Shown here: piece by piece, positions 1 through 9,370 of the stretch
How positions within the stretch are numbered: the first letter of the stretch is position 1
How the letters are laid out: every line of letters starts with the position of its first letter
From: Bacteroides rodentium JCM 16496
GTDB lineage: Bacteria > Bacteroidota > Bacteroidia > Bacteroidales > Bacteroidaceae
Length of the DNA stretch: 64,000 nt
NCBI RefSeq assembly: GCF_000614125.1
Contig: NZ_BAKJ01000010.1
Location: 52,089-116,088, forward strand
Direction of reading: 5' to 3'
The notes under the pieces: model-generated
Told to the model about the DNA's origin: nothing
The model's input: only the letters and a program-made list of their open reading frames with translations
The model's database searches: none
Translations under genes and position numbers: made by a program

Positions 1-504
1 ATCCCCGACAGTTTCCGCCGACTCGGCATCAAGATGGAGCAGCGAGGAGACGATATTTACGTGCCCTCACAAGAGACGTACCAGATAGAGTCCTTTATCG
101 ACGGCTCCATCATGACCATTGCCGACGCGCCCTGGCCCGGACTGACACCGGACTTGCTCAGTGTGCTGCTGGTGGTTGCCACCCAGGCAAAAGGCAGTGT
201 ACTCATTCATCAGAAAATGTTCGAAAGCCGTTTGTTCTTTGTGGACAAGCTGATAGATATGGGAGCGCAAATCATTCTCTGCGACCCGCACCGCGCCGTT
301 GTCATCGGTCACGACCACGGCTTCAAACTACGTGGCGGCAACATGACTTCGCCCGATATCCGTGCGGGCATCGCCCTGCTGATAGCTGCCATGAGTGCGG
401 ACGGCATCAGCCGCATCCACAACATTGAGCAGATAGACCGTGGGTATCAGAACATCGAAGGACGACTGAATGCACTCGGAGCAAGAATAACAAGAATTGA
501 ATAA
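1..504 (+). CDS. murA: UDP-N-acetylglucosamine 1-carboxyvinyltransferase, C-terminal part
   Basis: This is the 3' end of a gene that begins before the window; the frame is open from base 1. About 167 residues remain of the usual 430 or so. MurA transfers enolpyruvate from PEP to UDP-GlcNAc, the first committed step of peptidoglycan synthesis in the cytoplasm. The visible part carries the family's late SPDIRAG segment with its conserved Asp, followed by the typical ending with [12 protein letters not shown] and a final loop predicted to close the EPSP-synthase-like fold. The stop codon lies one base before the rimM ATG, so the two are co-transcribed. The identification is secure; only the N-terminal half cannot be judged. 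Confidence 0.95.
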   Translation: MPDSFRRLGIKMEQRGDDIYVPSQETYQIESFIDGSIMTIADAPWPGLTPDLLSVLLVVATQAKGSVLIHQKMFESRLFFVDKLIDMGAQIILCDPHRAVVIGHDHGFKLRGGNMTSPDIRAGIALLIAAMSADGISRIHNIEQIDRGYQNIEGRLNALGARITRIE

Positions 505-505
505 G

Positions 506-1042
506 ATGATAAAGAGAGAAGAAGTATATAAGATAGGTATATTCAACAAGCCCCACGGCATTCACGGAGAACTGTCGTTCACTTTTACGGACGACATCTT
601 TGACCGGGTGGAAGCCGAATACCTCATCTGCCTGCTGGACGGTATACTGGTGCCTTTCTTCTTGGAAGAATACCGTTTCCGCTCCGACACCACCGCCCTT
701 GTCAAACTGGAAGGCGTGGACACGGCAGAACGCGCCCGCATGTTCACCAATATTGAGGTCTACTTCCCCATAAAGCATGCGGAAGAGGCAGGACCGGGTG
801 AACTGAGTTGGGACTTCTTCGTCGGTTTCCGTATGGAGGAAGCACATCACGGCACGCTGGGAGAAGTGACGGACGTGGACACATCGACCATCAACACACT
901 GTTTGTGGTGGATTATCAGGGAGAAGAACTGCTGGTGCCGGCACAAGAAGAGTTTATCATAGACATTGACCAGAAGCACAAGGTTATCACCGTAGACCTG
1001 CCGGAAGGTTTGATAGCTTTGGACGAAACAGAAGAGGTATGA
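506..1042 (+). CDS. rimM: Ribosome maturation factor RimM
   Basis: RimM is a 16S rRNA maturation factor that binds the 30S head near ribosomal protein S19. The 178-residue product has the N-terminal RimM barrel, starting with the [15 protein letters not shown] motif, and a C-terminal PRC-barrel with the [12 protein letters not shown] segment. I chose the ATG at 506 because it follows the murA stop at once; a TTG at 497 in the same frame would overlap murA. The gene ends inside the start of the next one (ATGA overlap), which implies translational coupling. Length and motifs are normal for the family. Confidence 0.93.
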   Translation: MIKREEVYKIGIFNKPHGIHGELSFTFTDDIFDRVEAEYLICLLDGILVPFFLEEYRFRSDTTALVKLEGVDTAERARMFTNIEVYFPIKHAEEAGPGELSWDFFVGFRMEEAHHGTLGEVTDVDTSTINTLFVVDYQGEELLVPAQEEFIIDIDQKHKVITVDLPEGLIALDETEEV

Positions 1043-1896
1043 AAAAGAAACGGAGAAAAGCATTTTGGAGCAACATCAAGTTCAAGTACAGACTGACGAT
1101 TACGAACGAAAATACCCTTGAGGATATTATCACGTTGCGCGTATCCAAGCTGAACGGGCTGTCCGTATTACTCTCCGTGCTGTTCGTATTGTTTCTCATC
1201 GCCTCCTTGATTGTAGCCTTCACCCCGCTGCGCAACTACCTGCCCGGATATATGAACAGTGAAATCCGCGCCCAGGTAGTGGAGAATGCCTTGCGCGTAG
1301 ATTCCCTTCAGCAACTGGTGAACAGACAGAACCTTTATATCATGAATATCCAGGACATCTTCCAGGGCAAGATAAAGGCGGATACCATACACTCCATCGA
1401 CTCGTTGACCAACCTGCGCGAAGATTCGCTCATGGAACGCACACAACGGGAAGCCGAATTCCGCAAGCAGTACGAAGAGACAGAAAAGTACAACCTGACG
1501 AGCATCACCGCCCGACCCGAAATAGACGGACTGATTTTCTACCGCCCCACACGCGGCATGATTTCATCTCCCTTCAATGCCGAAACAAAACACTTCGGCA
1601 CGGACATTGCCGCCAATCCGGGCGAAAGCGTATTGGCCACACTGGACGGCACCGTCATACTGAGTACCTACACTGCCGAGACGGGTTATCTGATAGAAAT
1701 ACAGCACAACCAGGACTTCGTGTCAGTCTACAAGCATTGCGGCTCTCTGCTGAAGCGGGAGGGCGATGCGGTGAAGGGGGGCGAAGCCATCGCACTGGTG
1801 GGAAATACCGGCGAGCTGTCCACCGGCCCCCACCTCCACTTCGAGCTGTGGCATAAGGGCAGGGCTGTAAATCCCGAGCTTTACATCGTATTTTAG
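1039..1896 (+). CDS. M23-family murein endopeptidase, membrane-anchored
   Basis: The 285-residue protein has a basic cytoplasmic N-terminus, one transmembrane helix at about residues 38-62, a periplasmic linker likely to form a coiled coil, and a C-terminal LytM/M23 peptidase domain. The zinc ligands are visible: HFGTD (H and D) near residue 178 and HLHFE near the C-terminus. M23 enzymes cut peptide cross-links in peptidoglycan, so this should act in the periplasm on the cell wall. It overlaps rimM by 4 bases and belongs to the same envelope-biogenesis operon. Which bond it cuts, and whether it needs an activator, cannot be read from the sequence. Confidence 0.88.
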   Translation: MKKKRRKAFWSNIKFKYRLTITNENTLEDIITLRVSKLNGLSVLLSVLFVLFLIASLIVAFTPLRNYLPGYMNSEIRAQVVENALRVDSLQQLVNRQNLYIMNIQDIFQGKIKADTIHSIDSLTNLREDSLMERTQREAEFRKQYEETEKYNLTSITARPEIDGLIFYRPTRGMISSPFNAETKHFGTDIAANPGESVLATLDGTVILSTYTAETGYLIEIQHNQDFVSVYKHCGSLLKREGDAVKGGEAIALVGNTGELSTGPHLHFELWHKGRAVNPELYIVF

Positions 1897-1932
1897 TCTC
1901 CAAACAGTAAATTGTAAATAGCATAATAGTAT

Positions 1933-3108
1933 ATGAAACAGATTGCCATACTCGGTTCTACCGGTTCCATCGGTACACAAGCGTTGCAGGTCATCGAAGA
2001 ACATCCCGACCAGTACGAAGCATACGTATTGACCGCCAACAACCGCGTAGAGGAACTCATAGCCCAGGCACGCAAATTCAAGCCTGAGGCAGTGGTAATA
2101 GCCAACGAATCGAAATACACGCAACTGCAAGAAGCGCTTGCCGACCTGCCCATCAAGGTATATGCCGGCGCAGATGCCCTCTGCCAGATTGTGACCGAAA
2201 ATCCCATCGATATGGTATTGACCGCCATGGTGGGATATGCAGGGCTGAAGCCTACCATGAATGCCATCCGCGCCCGCAAGCCGATAGCCCTTGCCAACAA
2301 AGAGACGCTGGTGGTGGCGGGAGAGCTCATCAATGACCTGGCACGCTTCAGCGGTGTCCCCATCCTGCCCGTCGACTCCGAGCACTCTGCCGTTTTCCAG
2401 TGCCTGGCCGGTGAGATAGGCAACCCGATAGAAAAAGTGATATTGACTGCCTCCGGAGGTCCGTTCCGCACCTGCACCATGGAGCAACTGACAACCGTCA
2501 CCAAAGCGCAAGCACTGAAACACCCCAACTGGGACATGGGCGCCAAAATCACGATAGACTCTGCTTCCATGATGAACAAAGGGTTCGAGGTAATCGAAGC
2601 TAAATGGCTGTTCGGTGTACGTCCCGACCAGATAGAAGTTGTGGTACACCCGCAATCCGTCATCCACTCCATGGTACAGTTTGAGGACGGTGCCGTGAAA
2701 GCACAACTGGGAATGCCGGACATGCGCCTGCCCATCCAGTACGCCTTCTCCTATCCCGACCGGTTGAAAGCCTCCTTCCCGCGCCTGGACTTCAAGCTGT
2801 GCACGGAACTGACGTTCGAGCAACCGGACACCACCCGTTTCCGTAACCTCGCCCTGGCCTACGAAGCGCTACATCGTGCAGGCAACATGCCTTGCATTGT
2901 TAATGCCGCCAATGAAGTGGTGGTAGCCGCCTTCCTGCAGGACAAAATTTCGTTCCTTGGCATGAGTAACGTAATAGAAAAGACCATGTCGCGCGTATCC
3001 TACTTACAGAAGCCCACCTATGAAGACTATGTGGCTACGGATGCCGAAGCCCGACGGATAGCACGAGAGCTGTGCGCAGGGAGAACGGATTCTTCGCCAT
3101 GCTTTTGA
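1933..3108 (+). CDS. dxr: 1-deoxy-D-xylulose 5-phosphate reductoisomerase
   Basis: Dxr converts DXP to 2-C-methyl-D-erythritol 4-phosphate with NADPH, the committed step of the MEP isoprenoid pathway. The 391-residue product starts with the nucleotide-binding motif GSTGSIGTQ. It has the metal-binding and catalytic segment VDSEHSA near residue 148 and the SASMMNKG substrate loop near residue 216. The final 10 or so residues after RRIARELC look slightly unusual and could reflect local sequence error or divergence. A 36-base gap separates it from the M23 gene. In many Bacteroides the next gene is rseP; here another gene lies between. Confidence 0.95.
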   Translation: MKQIAILGSTGSIGTQALQVIEEHPDQYEAYVLTANNRVEELIAQARKFKPEAVVIANESKYTQLQEALADLPIKVYAGADALCQIVTENPIDMVLTAMVGYAGLKPTMNAIRARKPIALANKETLVVAGELINDLARFSGVPILPVDSEHSAVFQCLAGEIGNPIEKVILTASGGPFRTCTMEQLTTVTKAQALKHPNWDMGAKITIDSASMMNKGFEVIEAKWLFGVRPDQIEVVVHPQSVIHSMVQFEDGAVKAQLGMPDMRLPIQYAFSYPDRLKASFPRLDFKLCTELTFEQPDTTRFRNLALAYEALHRAGNMPCIVNAANEVVVAAFLQDKISFLGMSNVIEKTMSRVSYLQKPTYEDYVATDAEARRIARELCAGRTDSSPCF

Positions 3109-3147
3109 ATGACAGGCAGCAATGCACGTTTTATCGAAAATAATGAT

Positions 3148-3155
3148 TACCTTTG
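3148..3155 (+). promoter_or_regulatory. Possible -7 element for the AAA-ATPase gene
   Basis: TACCTTTG matches the Bacteroides -7 consensus TAnnTTTG and lies about 25 bases before the chosen ATG. No clear TTTG -33 element occurs at the right distance, so the assignment is weak. Confidence 0.3.
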
Positions 3156-3179
3156 AAGCACTTAAAAAGAATAGAGTGT

Positions 3180-4760
3180 ATGGCAATGGAATATAATGCA
3201 TTGATGCGCAAACTCCCGATAGGGATACAGACGTTCGAAAAGATGCGCGAAGAGAGTTATCTCTATGTAGACAAGACTGAACTGGTATGGAGACTGGCCT
3301 ACACCTCCACTCCCTACTTCCTCAGCCGCCCCCGCCGCTTCGGCAAGAGCCTGCTCCTCTCCACCTTCGAGGCCTATTTTGAAGGGAAAAAAGAACTTTT
3401 TAAAGGACTTGCCATCGAACAGCTGGAGAAGGAATGGAACAAGTATCCGGTATTGCACCTGGACCTGAATGCGGAAAAATATGACGCACCGCAACGGCTG
3501 GAACAAATCCTCAGCAACCAACTGACACAATGGGAGTCCAAGTATGGCAAAGGCGAAGATGAAACGACACTTTCCACCCGCTTTTCCGGCATCATCCGCC
3601 GTGCCAGCCAGCAAGCCGGCTGCGGTGTCGTGGTGCTGGTCGACGAATACGACAAGCCTCTGCTGCAAGCCCTGGACAACACCGAACTGCTGGAAGACTA
3701 CCGCAATACGCTGAAAGCTTTCTATGGAGTACTGAAGAGCAGTGACCGGTACCTGCGCTTTGCCTTCCTCACGGGAGTCACGAAATTCTCGCAAGTCAGC
3801 GTCTTCAGCGACCTCAACCAACTGAACGACATCAGTCTGAAGCCCCAATATGCCACAGTATGCGGCATCACCCGGCAAGAGCTGATAGACACCTTTACCC
3901 CGGAACTGCAGTTCTTGGCCAAAGCCAACCGGCTGACCTGGGAAGAAACGCTCGCCAAAATGGAGTCCACTTACGACGGCTATCATTTTTGTGAATTTGC
4001 CGAAGGCGTGTTCAATCCCTTCAGCGTACTGAATGCCTTCGATGGCCTCAAATTCGACAGCTACTGGTTCCAGACCGGCACCCCCACCATCCTTGTCAAG
4101 ATGCTCGAAGAGACGGAATATGACCTCCGCACCCTCATAGACGGTATCGAAGCTCCAGCCTCCACATTCACCGAATATAAAATGGATGCAAGCAACCCCA
4201 TTCCGCTGATATATCAAAGCGGATATCTGACTATTAAGGATTATAATAATCGCTTTCGGAGTTATTTGTTAGCATTTCCAAATGATGAAGTCCGTTATGG
4301 TTTTCTGAATTTTCTCATTCCATTCTATACCCCAATAAAAAATGACGATCAAAGCTTTTATATCGGCAAGTTTGTGAATGAGCTGGAAAATGGCGATTAC
4401 GACTCCTTCCTCACCCGCCTCCAAGCCTTCTTCGCCGACTTTCCATACGAACTGAACGTGAAGACCGAGCGGCACTATCAAGTAGTGTTCTACCTCGTAT
4501 TCAAGCTGATGGGACAGTTCACCCAGGCAGAGGTAAAGAGTGCCAAAGGCCGTGCGGATGCCGTGGTGAAAACCCCGAAGTACATTTACGTCTTTGAATT
4601 CAAACTGAACGACACAGCCGAAGAAGCCTTGAAGCAGATTGAAGAAAAAGGTTATCTGATACCCTACCAAGCCGACAGCCGTGAAGTGGTGAAGCTTGGT
4701 GTGGAGTTCAGTGCGGAGGAGCGTAATATCAGCCGTTGGCTGGTGTCGCCCACCATTTAA
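3180..4760 (+). CDS. AAA-ATPase-like protein with C-terminal PD-(D/E)XK nuclease-like domain
   Basis: This belongs to the large Bacteroidetes family with an AAA-ATPase-like N-terminal region and a PD-(D/E)XK-superfamily C-terminus. The 526-residue product has a Walker A-like RRFGKSLL near residue 50, a Walker B-like VVVLVDEYDKP near residue 150, and a nuclease-like D...EFK signature (GRADAVV then VFEFKLN) near residue 465. Members occur in many copies per genome; their true role is unknown. The ATG at 3180 follows a -7 element; a TTG at 3153 and an ATG at 3186 are alternatives. The gene sits between dxr and rseP, which reads as an insertion into a core operon. Confidence 0.8.
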   Translation: MAMEYNALMRKLPIGIQTFEKMREESYLYVDKTELVWRLAYTSTPYFLSRPRRFGKSLLLSTFEAYFEGKKELFKGLAIEQLEKEWNKYPVLHLDLNAEKYDAPQRLEQILSNQLTQWESKYGKGEDETTLSTRFSGIIRRASQQAGCGVVVLVDEYDKPLLQALDNTELLEDYRNTLKAFYGVLKSSDRYLRFAFLTGVTKFSQVSVFSDLNQLNDISLKPQYATVCGITRQELIDTFTPELQFLAKANRLTWEETLAKMESTYDGYHFCEFAEGVFNPFSVLNAFDGLKFDSYWFQTGTPTILVKMLEETEYDLRTLIDGIEAPASTFTEYKMDASNPIPLIYQSGYLTIKDYNNRFRSYLLAFPNDEVRYGFLNFLIPFYTPIKNDDQSFYIGKFVNELENGDYDSFLTRLQAFFADFPYELNVKTERHYQVVFYLVFKLMGQFTQAEVKSAKGRADAVVKTPKYIYVFEFKLNDTAEEALKQIEEKGYLIPYQADSREVVKLGVEFSAEERNISRWLVSPTI

Positions 4761-4784
4761 TGTATTATAAAAAACATCTGCTCA

Positions 4785-4816
4785 TTTGACACGTTAAATA
4801 AGAAAACGTACCTTTG
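4785..4816 (+). promoter_or_regulatory. rseP promoter (TTTG-N20-TACCTTTG)
   Basis: TTTG at 4785-4788 is followed after 20 bases by TACCTTTG at 4809-4816, an excellent match to the Bacteroides -33/-7 consensus. The rseP ATG lies 38 bases further on. rseP therefore need not rely on read-through from the gene upstream. Confidence 0.75.
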
Positions 4817-4853
4817 CGAAAATTATAGAAATCGTAAAACAGCAAATAATTAG

Positions 4854-6185
4854 ATGGAAACATTCTTGATTCGTGCCCTGCAACTCATCATGAGCCTTTC
4901 ACTGCTCGTTATCATCCATGAGGGGGGGCACTTCCTTTTTGCGCGTCTGTTCAAGACGCGGGTAGAAAAGTTCTGCTTATTCTTTGACCCTTGGTTCACA
5001 TTATTCAAGTTCAAGCCCAAACACAGTGACACGGAATACGGTATCGGGTGGCTACCCTTAGGTGGCTATGTAAAAATAGCAGGTATGATAGACGAATCTA
5101 TGGATACCGAACAGATGAAGCAACCCATGCAGCCATGGGAGTTCCGTGCCAAGCCGGCATGGCAGCGCCTGCTGATTATGGTAGGCGGTGTATTGTTCAA
5201 CTTCCTGCTCGCATTGTTCATCTATTCCATGATACTTTTTACTTGGGGCGACGAATATATACCGGTACAAAAAGCCCCATTGGGTATGGACTTTAACGAA
5301 ACAGCCAAAGCCATAGGCTTCCGCGACGGCGATATCCTGATATCTGCCGACGGGGTACCGTTCGAACGCTATGACGGCGACCTGCTGACCAGTATTGTCG
5401 ATGCCCGCCAGGTAAGCGTATTGCGTGACGGGGAAGCCGCTTCAGTCTACATCCCCGAAGACATGATGAACCGCTTGCTGGCAGACAGTGTGCGTTTCGC
5501 CAGTTTCCGTTTCCCTTATGTAGTCGACAGCCTGATTGTAGGATACCCTGCCGCTTCCGCCGGTCTGCAAGTAGGTGACAGCATCACCCACTTGGATGGA
5601 AAGTCAATAGCTTACTACGACTTCAAAGAAGAGATGCTGAAGCGCAAGGAAGCCAATGCATCCCATGAGGTAACCTTGACATACGTCCGTAACGGTGTGA
5701 CGGATACCTTGAGCATGACGACCAATGCCGACTATGAAATAGGCGTGGCAGCACGTACGGCAACCGATAAACTACTGCCCGTTGTCCGCAAGGAATACAG
5801 CCTCCTTTCTTCCTTCCCTGCCGGCGTATCTTTGGGGGTAAAGACTCTGAAAGGCTACGTAGGCCAGATGAAATATCTCTTCTCCAAGGAAGGAGCCAAG
5901 CAACTCGGAGGTTTCGGAACCATCGGCAGTATTTTCCCCGCCACGTGGGACTGGCATCAGTTCTGGTACATGACGGCATTCCTCTCCATCATCCTTGCCT
6001 TTATGAATATTCTGCCCATCCCCGCACTGGACGGCGGACACGTGTTATTCCTCATTTACGAAATCATTGCACGCCGCAAGCCCAGCGACAAGTTTATGGA
6101 ACGTGCGCAGATGGTGGGCATGTTCCTCTTGTTCGGTTTGCTGATTTGGGCAAACTTCAATGATATACTGAGGTATTTCTTTTAA
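4854..6185 (+). CDS. rseP: Site-2 intramembrane metalloprotease RseP
   Basis: RseP-type proteases cut transmembrane segments of anti-sigma factors and of signal peptide remnants. The 443-residue protein has the zinc motif HEGGH in its first transmembrane helix near residue 21 and the second active-site motif PIPALDGGH near residue 385. Between them is a PDZ region with a GYPAASAGLQVGD ligand-binding segment. Several hydrophobic helices place it in the inner membrane. It has its own promoter. In a genome rich in ECF sigma factors it is a natural candidate for releasing sigma factors from membrane anti-sigma factors. The stop is followed by a 235-base convergent intergenic region. Confidence 0.93.
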   Translation: METFLIRALQLIMSLSLLVIIHEGGHFLFARLFKTRVEKFCLFFDPWFTLFKFKPKHSDTEYGIGWLPLGGYVKIAGMIDESMDTEQMKQPMQPWEFRAKPAWQRLLIMVGGVLFNFLLALFIYSMILFTWGDEYIPVQKAPLGMDFNETAKAIGFRDGDILISADGVPFERYDGDLLTSIVDARQVSVLRDGEAASVYIPEDMMNRLLADSVRFASFRFPYVVDSLIVGYPAASAGLQVGDSITHLDGKSIAYYDFKEEMLKRKEANASHEVTLTYVRNGVTDTLSMTTNADYEIGVAARTATDKLLPVVRKEYSLLSSFPAGVSLGVKTLKGYVGQMKYLFSKEGAKQLGGFGTIGSIFPATWDWHQFWYMTAFLSIILAFMNILPIPALDGGHVLFLIYEIIARRKPSDKFMERAQMVGMFLLFGLLIWANFNDILRYFF

Positions 6186-6341
6186 GTAGTGGTGCTCAAT
6201 TAAGCCGTTATCGGTTTAGCTATATATATCCCGGCAGACAACCTATCCGCCGGAATAAAAAACAATCTTACTCAAAAGGGGCGACACTTATAAGACTATA
6301 TTTTAGTTCTACAAATTAAGTCTTATCAAGGATACTCAAAA

Positions 6342-6389
6342 AATGCTGATAACATGATAGGTATTATCTTCATTCATGTTATCAGCATT
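6342..6389. terminator. Bidirectional terminator between rseP and the PUL
   Basis: A perfect 16-bp inverted repeat (AATGCTGATAACATGA and its complement) with a 16-base loop lies between the convergent rseP and SGNH genes. A-rich sequence precedes it and T-rich sequence follows, as expected for a hairpin serving both directions. A second 8-bp inverted repeat (ATAAGACT, 6291-6326) lies nearby on the rseP side. Confidence 0.6.
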
Positions 6390-6420
6390 ATCATATTTCG
6401 GTTTTATGTAGCCCAATAGT

Positions 6421-7803
6421 TTACATCTGCCTCAACTGCACCTTCCTGGTTATAGGCTTATTGACTTCATAAATCTTATTGATAAGAATCTCCATTTCCT
6501 GCTTGCGTGCATCGCGGACAGCCTCAGACATCAACCGGGTATAGGTATCTCTATGTCCTTTCACCCAGCCATTCTTTTCGACATTATCATCCATCACTTC
6601 AATCGCTCTTCGGTCATTGGCAAAAAGTAGACCTTTCTGCTGGAAAAAGCCAAATTGCATCCAAGCGTAGTCACGGAAAGTTCTTTCAATCTCCCAACGA
6701 TATTCATTGAGATGCATCACCACTAATGCTTGCTGGTATTGGGGGGTCTTTGTTTCCTTAGCCAAATTGATGCCCGCTGCCAGTTCACCAGCATTCCAGA
6801 TACCAATTTCCTCACCGTCAATAAGCAGTTTATAATTGCCTTTCAGTCCGGTTACTTTCAGCATTTCACGATTCATCTCATCCATGAAGGGAACTACTTT
6901 CATGGCTTCTGCCTGACTTTTACTCTGTTCCCATCCACGAGGGATAGTATCCAAAGGATAGGGTAAAGATTTCGCCAAATAGTCGAAGCTCAGTTCCTTA
7001 CCATTCCTCTTAATGTTGGAAATTGTACAGTTCTCAAACGTTACTGTTTGTTTCTTATTGGCATCAATTTTCACATTTGCCACATCCTTACCAGCAAATC
7101 CCTGAGCTTTCAGGAAAAGATATGCCATCACCATGTGCCCGTCATTATCAGGATGGATACGGTCGCGACCGCAAAGGGTGAATGAAGGATTTTTCTGTTG
7201 GAATTGACGGTTTATAGTGGTCATCGGTTCATTCAAGTCGGTGAATTCCCAATTGTTCTCCGCTGCAGACTGTTTCTGATACTCAACAATTCTCTTAATG
7301 GTTTCATTCTTCGTCCTGAAAGGCGCATTGCTTTTCAGTTGAACTGTTTCATCGTAAGGAGAAGTCCCCAACATCACAATGCGAGTATTGGGAAGTTCTT
7401 TAAAACGCTTCTCCATCTGTTGGTAGTTCTTGATGCTCTCCTGATATTTCTGTTCGCCGAATTCTTTGGGGTTATCACCATTATATTCGAAATAACCGGA
7501 ATCATTCATTCCGAAAGTGACCATAAGTACGGTTGGCTCCAGGCAGAAAATATCACCATCCAGACGCTTGTTCATATCAAAAGCCGTATCACCGCCTATA
7601 CCGCCATTGAATACGCGGAGATTCATATTCGGGAAACGGGTCATGTAATACAGCCAAATGTACGAATGATAATGTCCGCCATCTGTTATACTATTTCCTA
7701 AAAAGACTGCTCGGTCGCCTTCCTTAAAAGGCTTTACAGTCTGGGCAAATGCGGTAGTGCAAAACATGCATGTTGCCGCTACCAATACTAAAATCTTTTT
7801 CAT
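6421..7803 (-). CDS. SGNH/GDSL hydrolase, secreted (PUL distal copy)
   Basis: The 460-residue protein begins with a signal peptide ending near AFAQ. It has the SGNH blocks in order: GNSIT near residue 36 (nucleophile Ser), a Gly in NGGIGGD, GMND near residue 98 (Asn), and DRIHPDNDGH near residue 217 (Asp and His). This is a serine esterase fold, and in a PUL the likely task is removal of acyl groups from the glycan. The C-terminal 200 residues form an extra region of unknown role. It is the last gene of the PUL operon and a paralogue of the gene at 15019-16407, with the same unusual GGHYHSYIWLYYMTRFPN block after the nucleophile. Confidence 0.82.
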   Translation of the reverse strand: MKKILVLVAATCMFCTTAFAQTVKPFKEGDRAVFLGNSITDGGHYHSYIWLYYMTRFPNMNLRVFNGGIGGDTAFDMNKRLDGDIFCLEPTVLMVTFGMNDSGYFEYNGDNPKEFGEQKYQESIKNYQQMEKRFKELPNTRIVMLGTSPYDETVQLKSNAPFRTKNETIKRIVEYQKQSAAENNWEFTDLNEPMTTINRQFQQKNPSFTLCGRDRIHPDNDGHMVMAYLFLKAQGFAGKDVANVKIDANKKQTVTFENCTISNIKRNGKELSFDYLAKSLPYPLDTIPRGWEQSKSQAEAMKVVPFMDEMNREMLKVTGLKGNYKLLIDGEEIGIWNAGELAAGINLAKETKTPQYQQALVVMHLNEYRWEIERTFRDYAWMQFGFFQQKGLLFANDRRAIEVMDDNVEKNGWVKGHRDTYTRLMSEAVRDARKQEMEILINKIYEVNKPITRKVQLRQM

Positions 7804-7816
7804 GTTTCAATGTTGT

Positions 7817-9364
7817 TTATAAGGTTCTTTTTTTAATCCTCATTTTGAAATAAGCAAACTCAGCGGGAGAGTTCTTAGCACCGTTGTGCAATAGTCCAGG
7901 GCGTTGTACCCTATCCCAACGAATTAAATCATTGCCTTCCGAAGAAGTATTGTTCACTAAATTCCAAGTCTTTCCATCCTTACTCCAGAAGAAATGAAAA
8001 ATGTATCCTCGCTCCACTTCTGTTTTCAGATAGATTTCCTTATCTAGATAAACTGTTTCATAGAGTACCGACTCTACATTATCTTTGACAACTTTCAAGA
8101 GCAACTTATCTCCAGAAGTTCCCCAAACGACGTGGTTCTTATCATCGCCATACAGCGTCAAGCCTTTCAGACTTTGATTAGCATTGACCACCTTCGTCTC
8201 GCAGGTATAATCAGGAGACTGGGAACGCAGGCAGAGCGCCGTACCATGCTCACCTCCTCCTTTCAAAATGCCAGATAAGGAGAGTTGACCTTTTTTCACA
8301 ACCGCATCGATGTCCGAATATGGGTAATTCCAATTCCACTCTACCTTCAGTTTATTTCCCTGAAAGTTATCTTCAAAGTCTAGCAACGGCTCTTGTCGAG
8401 TTCCTGCAAAAGGTACATGCTGCTTCGCTACAGCGAGGTGTCCAGTCTTAAATCGTATCCAATGGTCATCCGTCATTTCCAATTCTTGCAGGATGGGCTG
8501 GCGTCCGGTATAGAAGCCTGCACCATTCAGATAGGCATGACACATATAGAACATACGTCCGTCGGGGGTCATAGCTATCGTGCCATGGCCACATGACATA
8601 TAATCACCTTCACCTCCATGCAAAATGGGATTTCCTTGATATTTCTCATAAGGACCACAATAATTCTTAGAACGTGCCACATACACATCATAATCACTAC
8701 CAGGACCGCAACAGCCATGAGCCGAATATATAATGTAATAATAATCTCCATGCTTAAAGTGGCACTGTCCTTCCATTCCTTGGTCTTCACTGTCTACCAA
8801 TAAGGAGAAAGGTTCACCTTCCAAACGCAGCCCGTCAATAGAGAGTTTGCATCCCAGTAGTTCTATCGGACGCTTATCCAACCCATAGGCTTTCCAACTG
8901 ATATACAACTGCCCGCTGTCGTCATAAACAAATGCATCAATAGCTTCCGTACCATATTCTACTATAGGCCCGTAATCAGTAAATTCGTGCAAAGGAGAAT
9001 CAGAGGTAGCAACCCCGATATATGAGATTCCGGTATCCTTCTGACGGGCGGTATAATAACAATAAACCTTATTATTGTGATAAAATAATTCCGGAGCCCA
9101 AAAAGAATTGGAAGTCCATTCCGGTTTCTTCGCAAAGATATGGCCTATCTGCTTCCAATTTACCAAGTCTCTGGAAGTAAACACTGGATAGTAAGGAGCC
9201 CACTCCGAAGAAGTACCTGTAGCATAATACGTATCATCTATCCTAATCATGGAAGGATCAGCTACGTCTCCTCTAATCACAGGATTTGTAAAGAAAAACT
9301 GTTCCTGAGCCACCAACGGTAGCGCAAGGCAAATACACGAAAGAAAAATACCAAACTTTCTCAT
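7817..9364 (-). CDS. Glycoside hydrolase family 43-like enzyme, secreted
   Basis: The 515-residue product has a signal peptide (cut near VAQEQ) and an N-terminal five-bladed beta-propeller with GH43 hallmarks. The general base is probably the Asp of VADPSMIRIDDTYY near residue 36, and the acid is probably the Glu of GMEGQCHF near residue 198. A C-terminal beta-sandwich of about 190 residues resembles the concanavalin-like modules common in this family. GH43 enzymes usually release arabinose, xylose or galactose, so the enzyme may strip side groups from a mannose-rich glycan. Exact specificity cannot be deduced. It is separated from GH130 by 6 bases and from the SGNH gene by 13 bases. Confidence 0.82.
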   Translation of the reverse strand: MRKFGIFLSCICLALPLVAQEQFFFTNPVIRGDVADPSMIRIDDTYYATGTSSEWAPYYPVFTSRDLVNWKQIGHIFAKKPEWTSNSFWAPELFYHNNKVYCYYTARQKDTGISYIGVATSDSPLHEFTDYGPIVEYGTEAIDAFVYDDSGQLYISWKAYGLDKRPIELLGCKLSIDGLRLEGEPFSLLVDSEDQGMEGQCHFKHGDYYYIIYSAHGCCGPGSDYDVYVARSKNYCGPYEKYQGNPILHGGEGDYMSCGHGTIAMTPDGRMFYMCHAYLNGAGFYTGRQPILQELEMTDDHWIRFKTGHLAVAKQHVPFAGTRQEPLLDFEDNFQGNKLKVEWNWNYPYSDIDAVVKKGQLSLSGILKGGGEHGTALCLRSQSPDYTCETKVVNANQSLKGLTLYGDDKNHVVWGTSGDKLLLKVVKDNVESVLYETVYLDKEIYLKTEVERGYIFHFFWSKDGKTWNLVNNTSSEGNDLIRWDRVQRPGLLHNGAKNSPAEFAYFKMRIKKRTL

Positions 9365-9370
9365 AGAGAT

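Noticed and set aside
1723..2823. 366-codon minus-strand frame opposite dxr
   Set aside because: It lies antisense to a certain gene with conserved motifs in the other frame; the product has no recognisable domain.
3162..4217. 351-codon minus-strand frame opposite the AAA-ATPase gene
   Set aside because: Antisense shadow of a gene with Walker and nuclease motifs; composition is biased as expected from codon mirroring.
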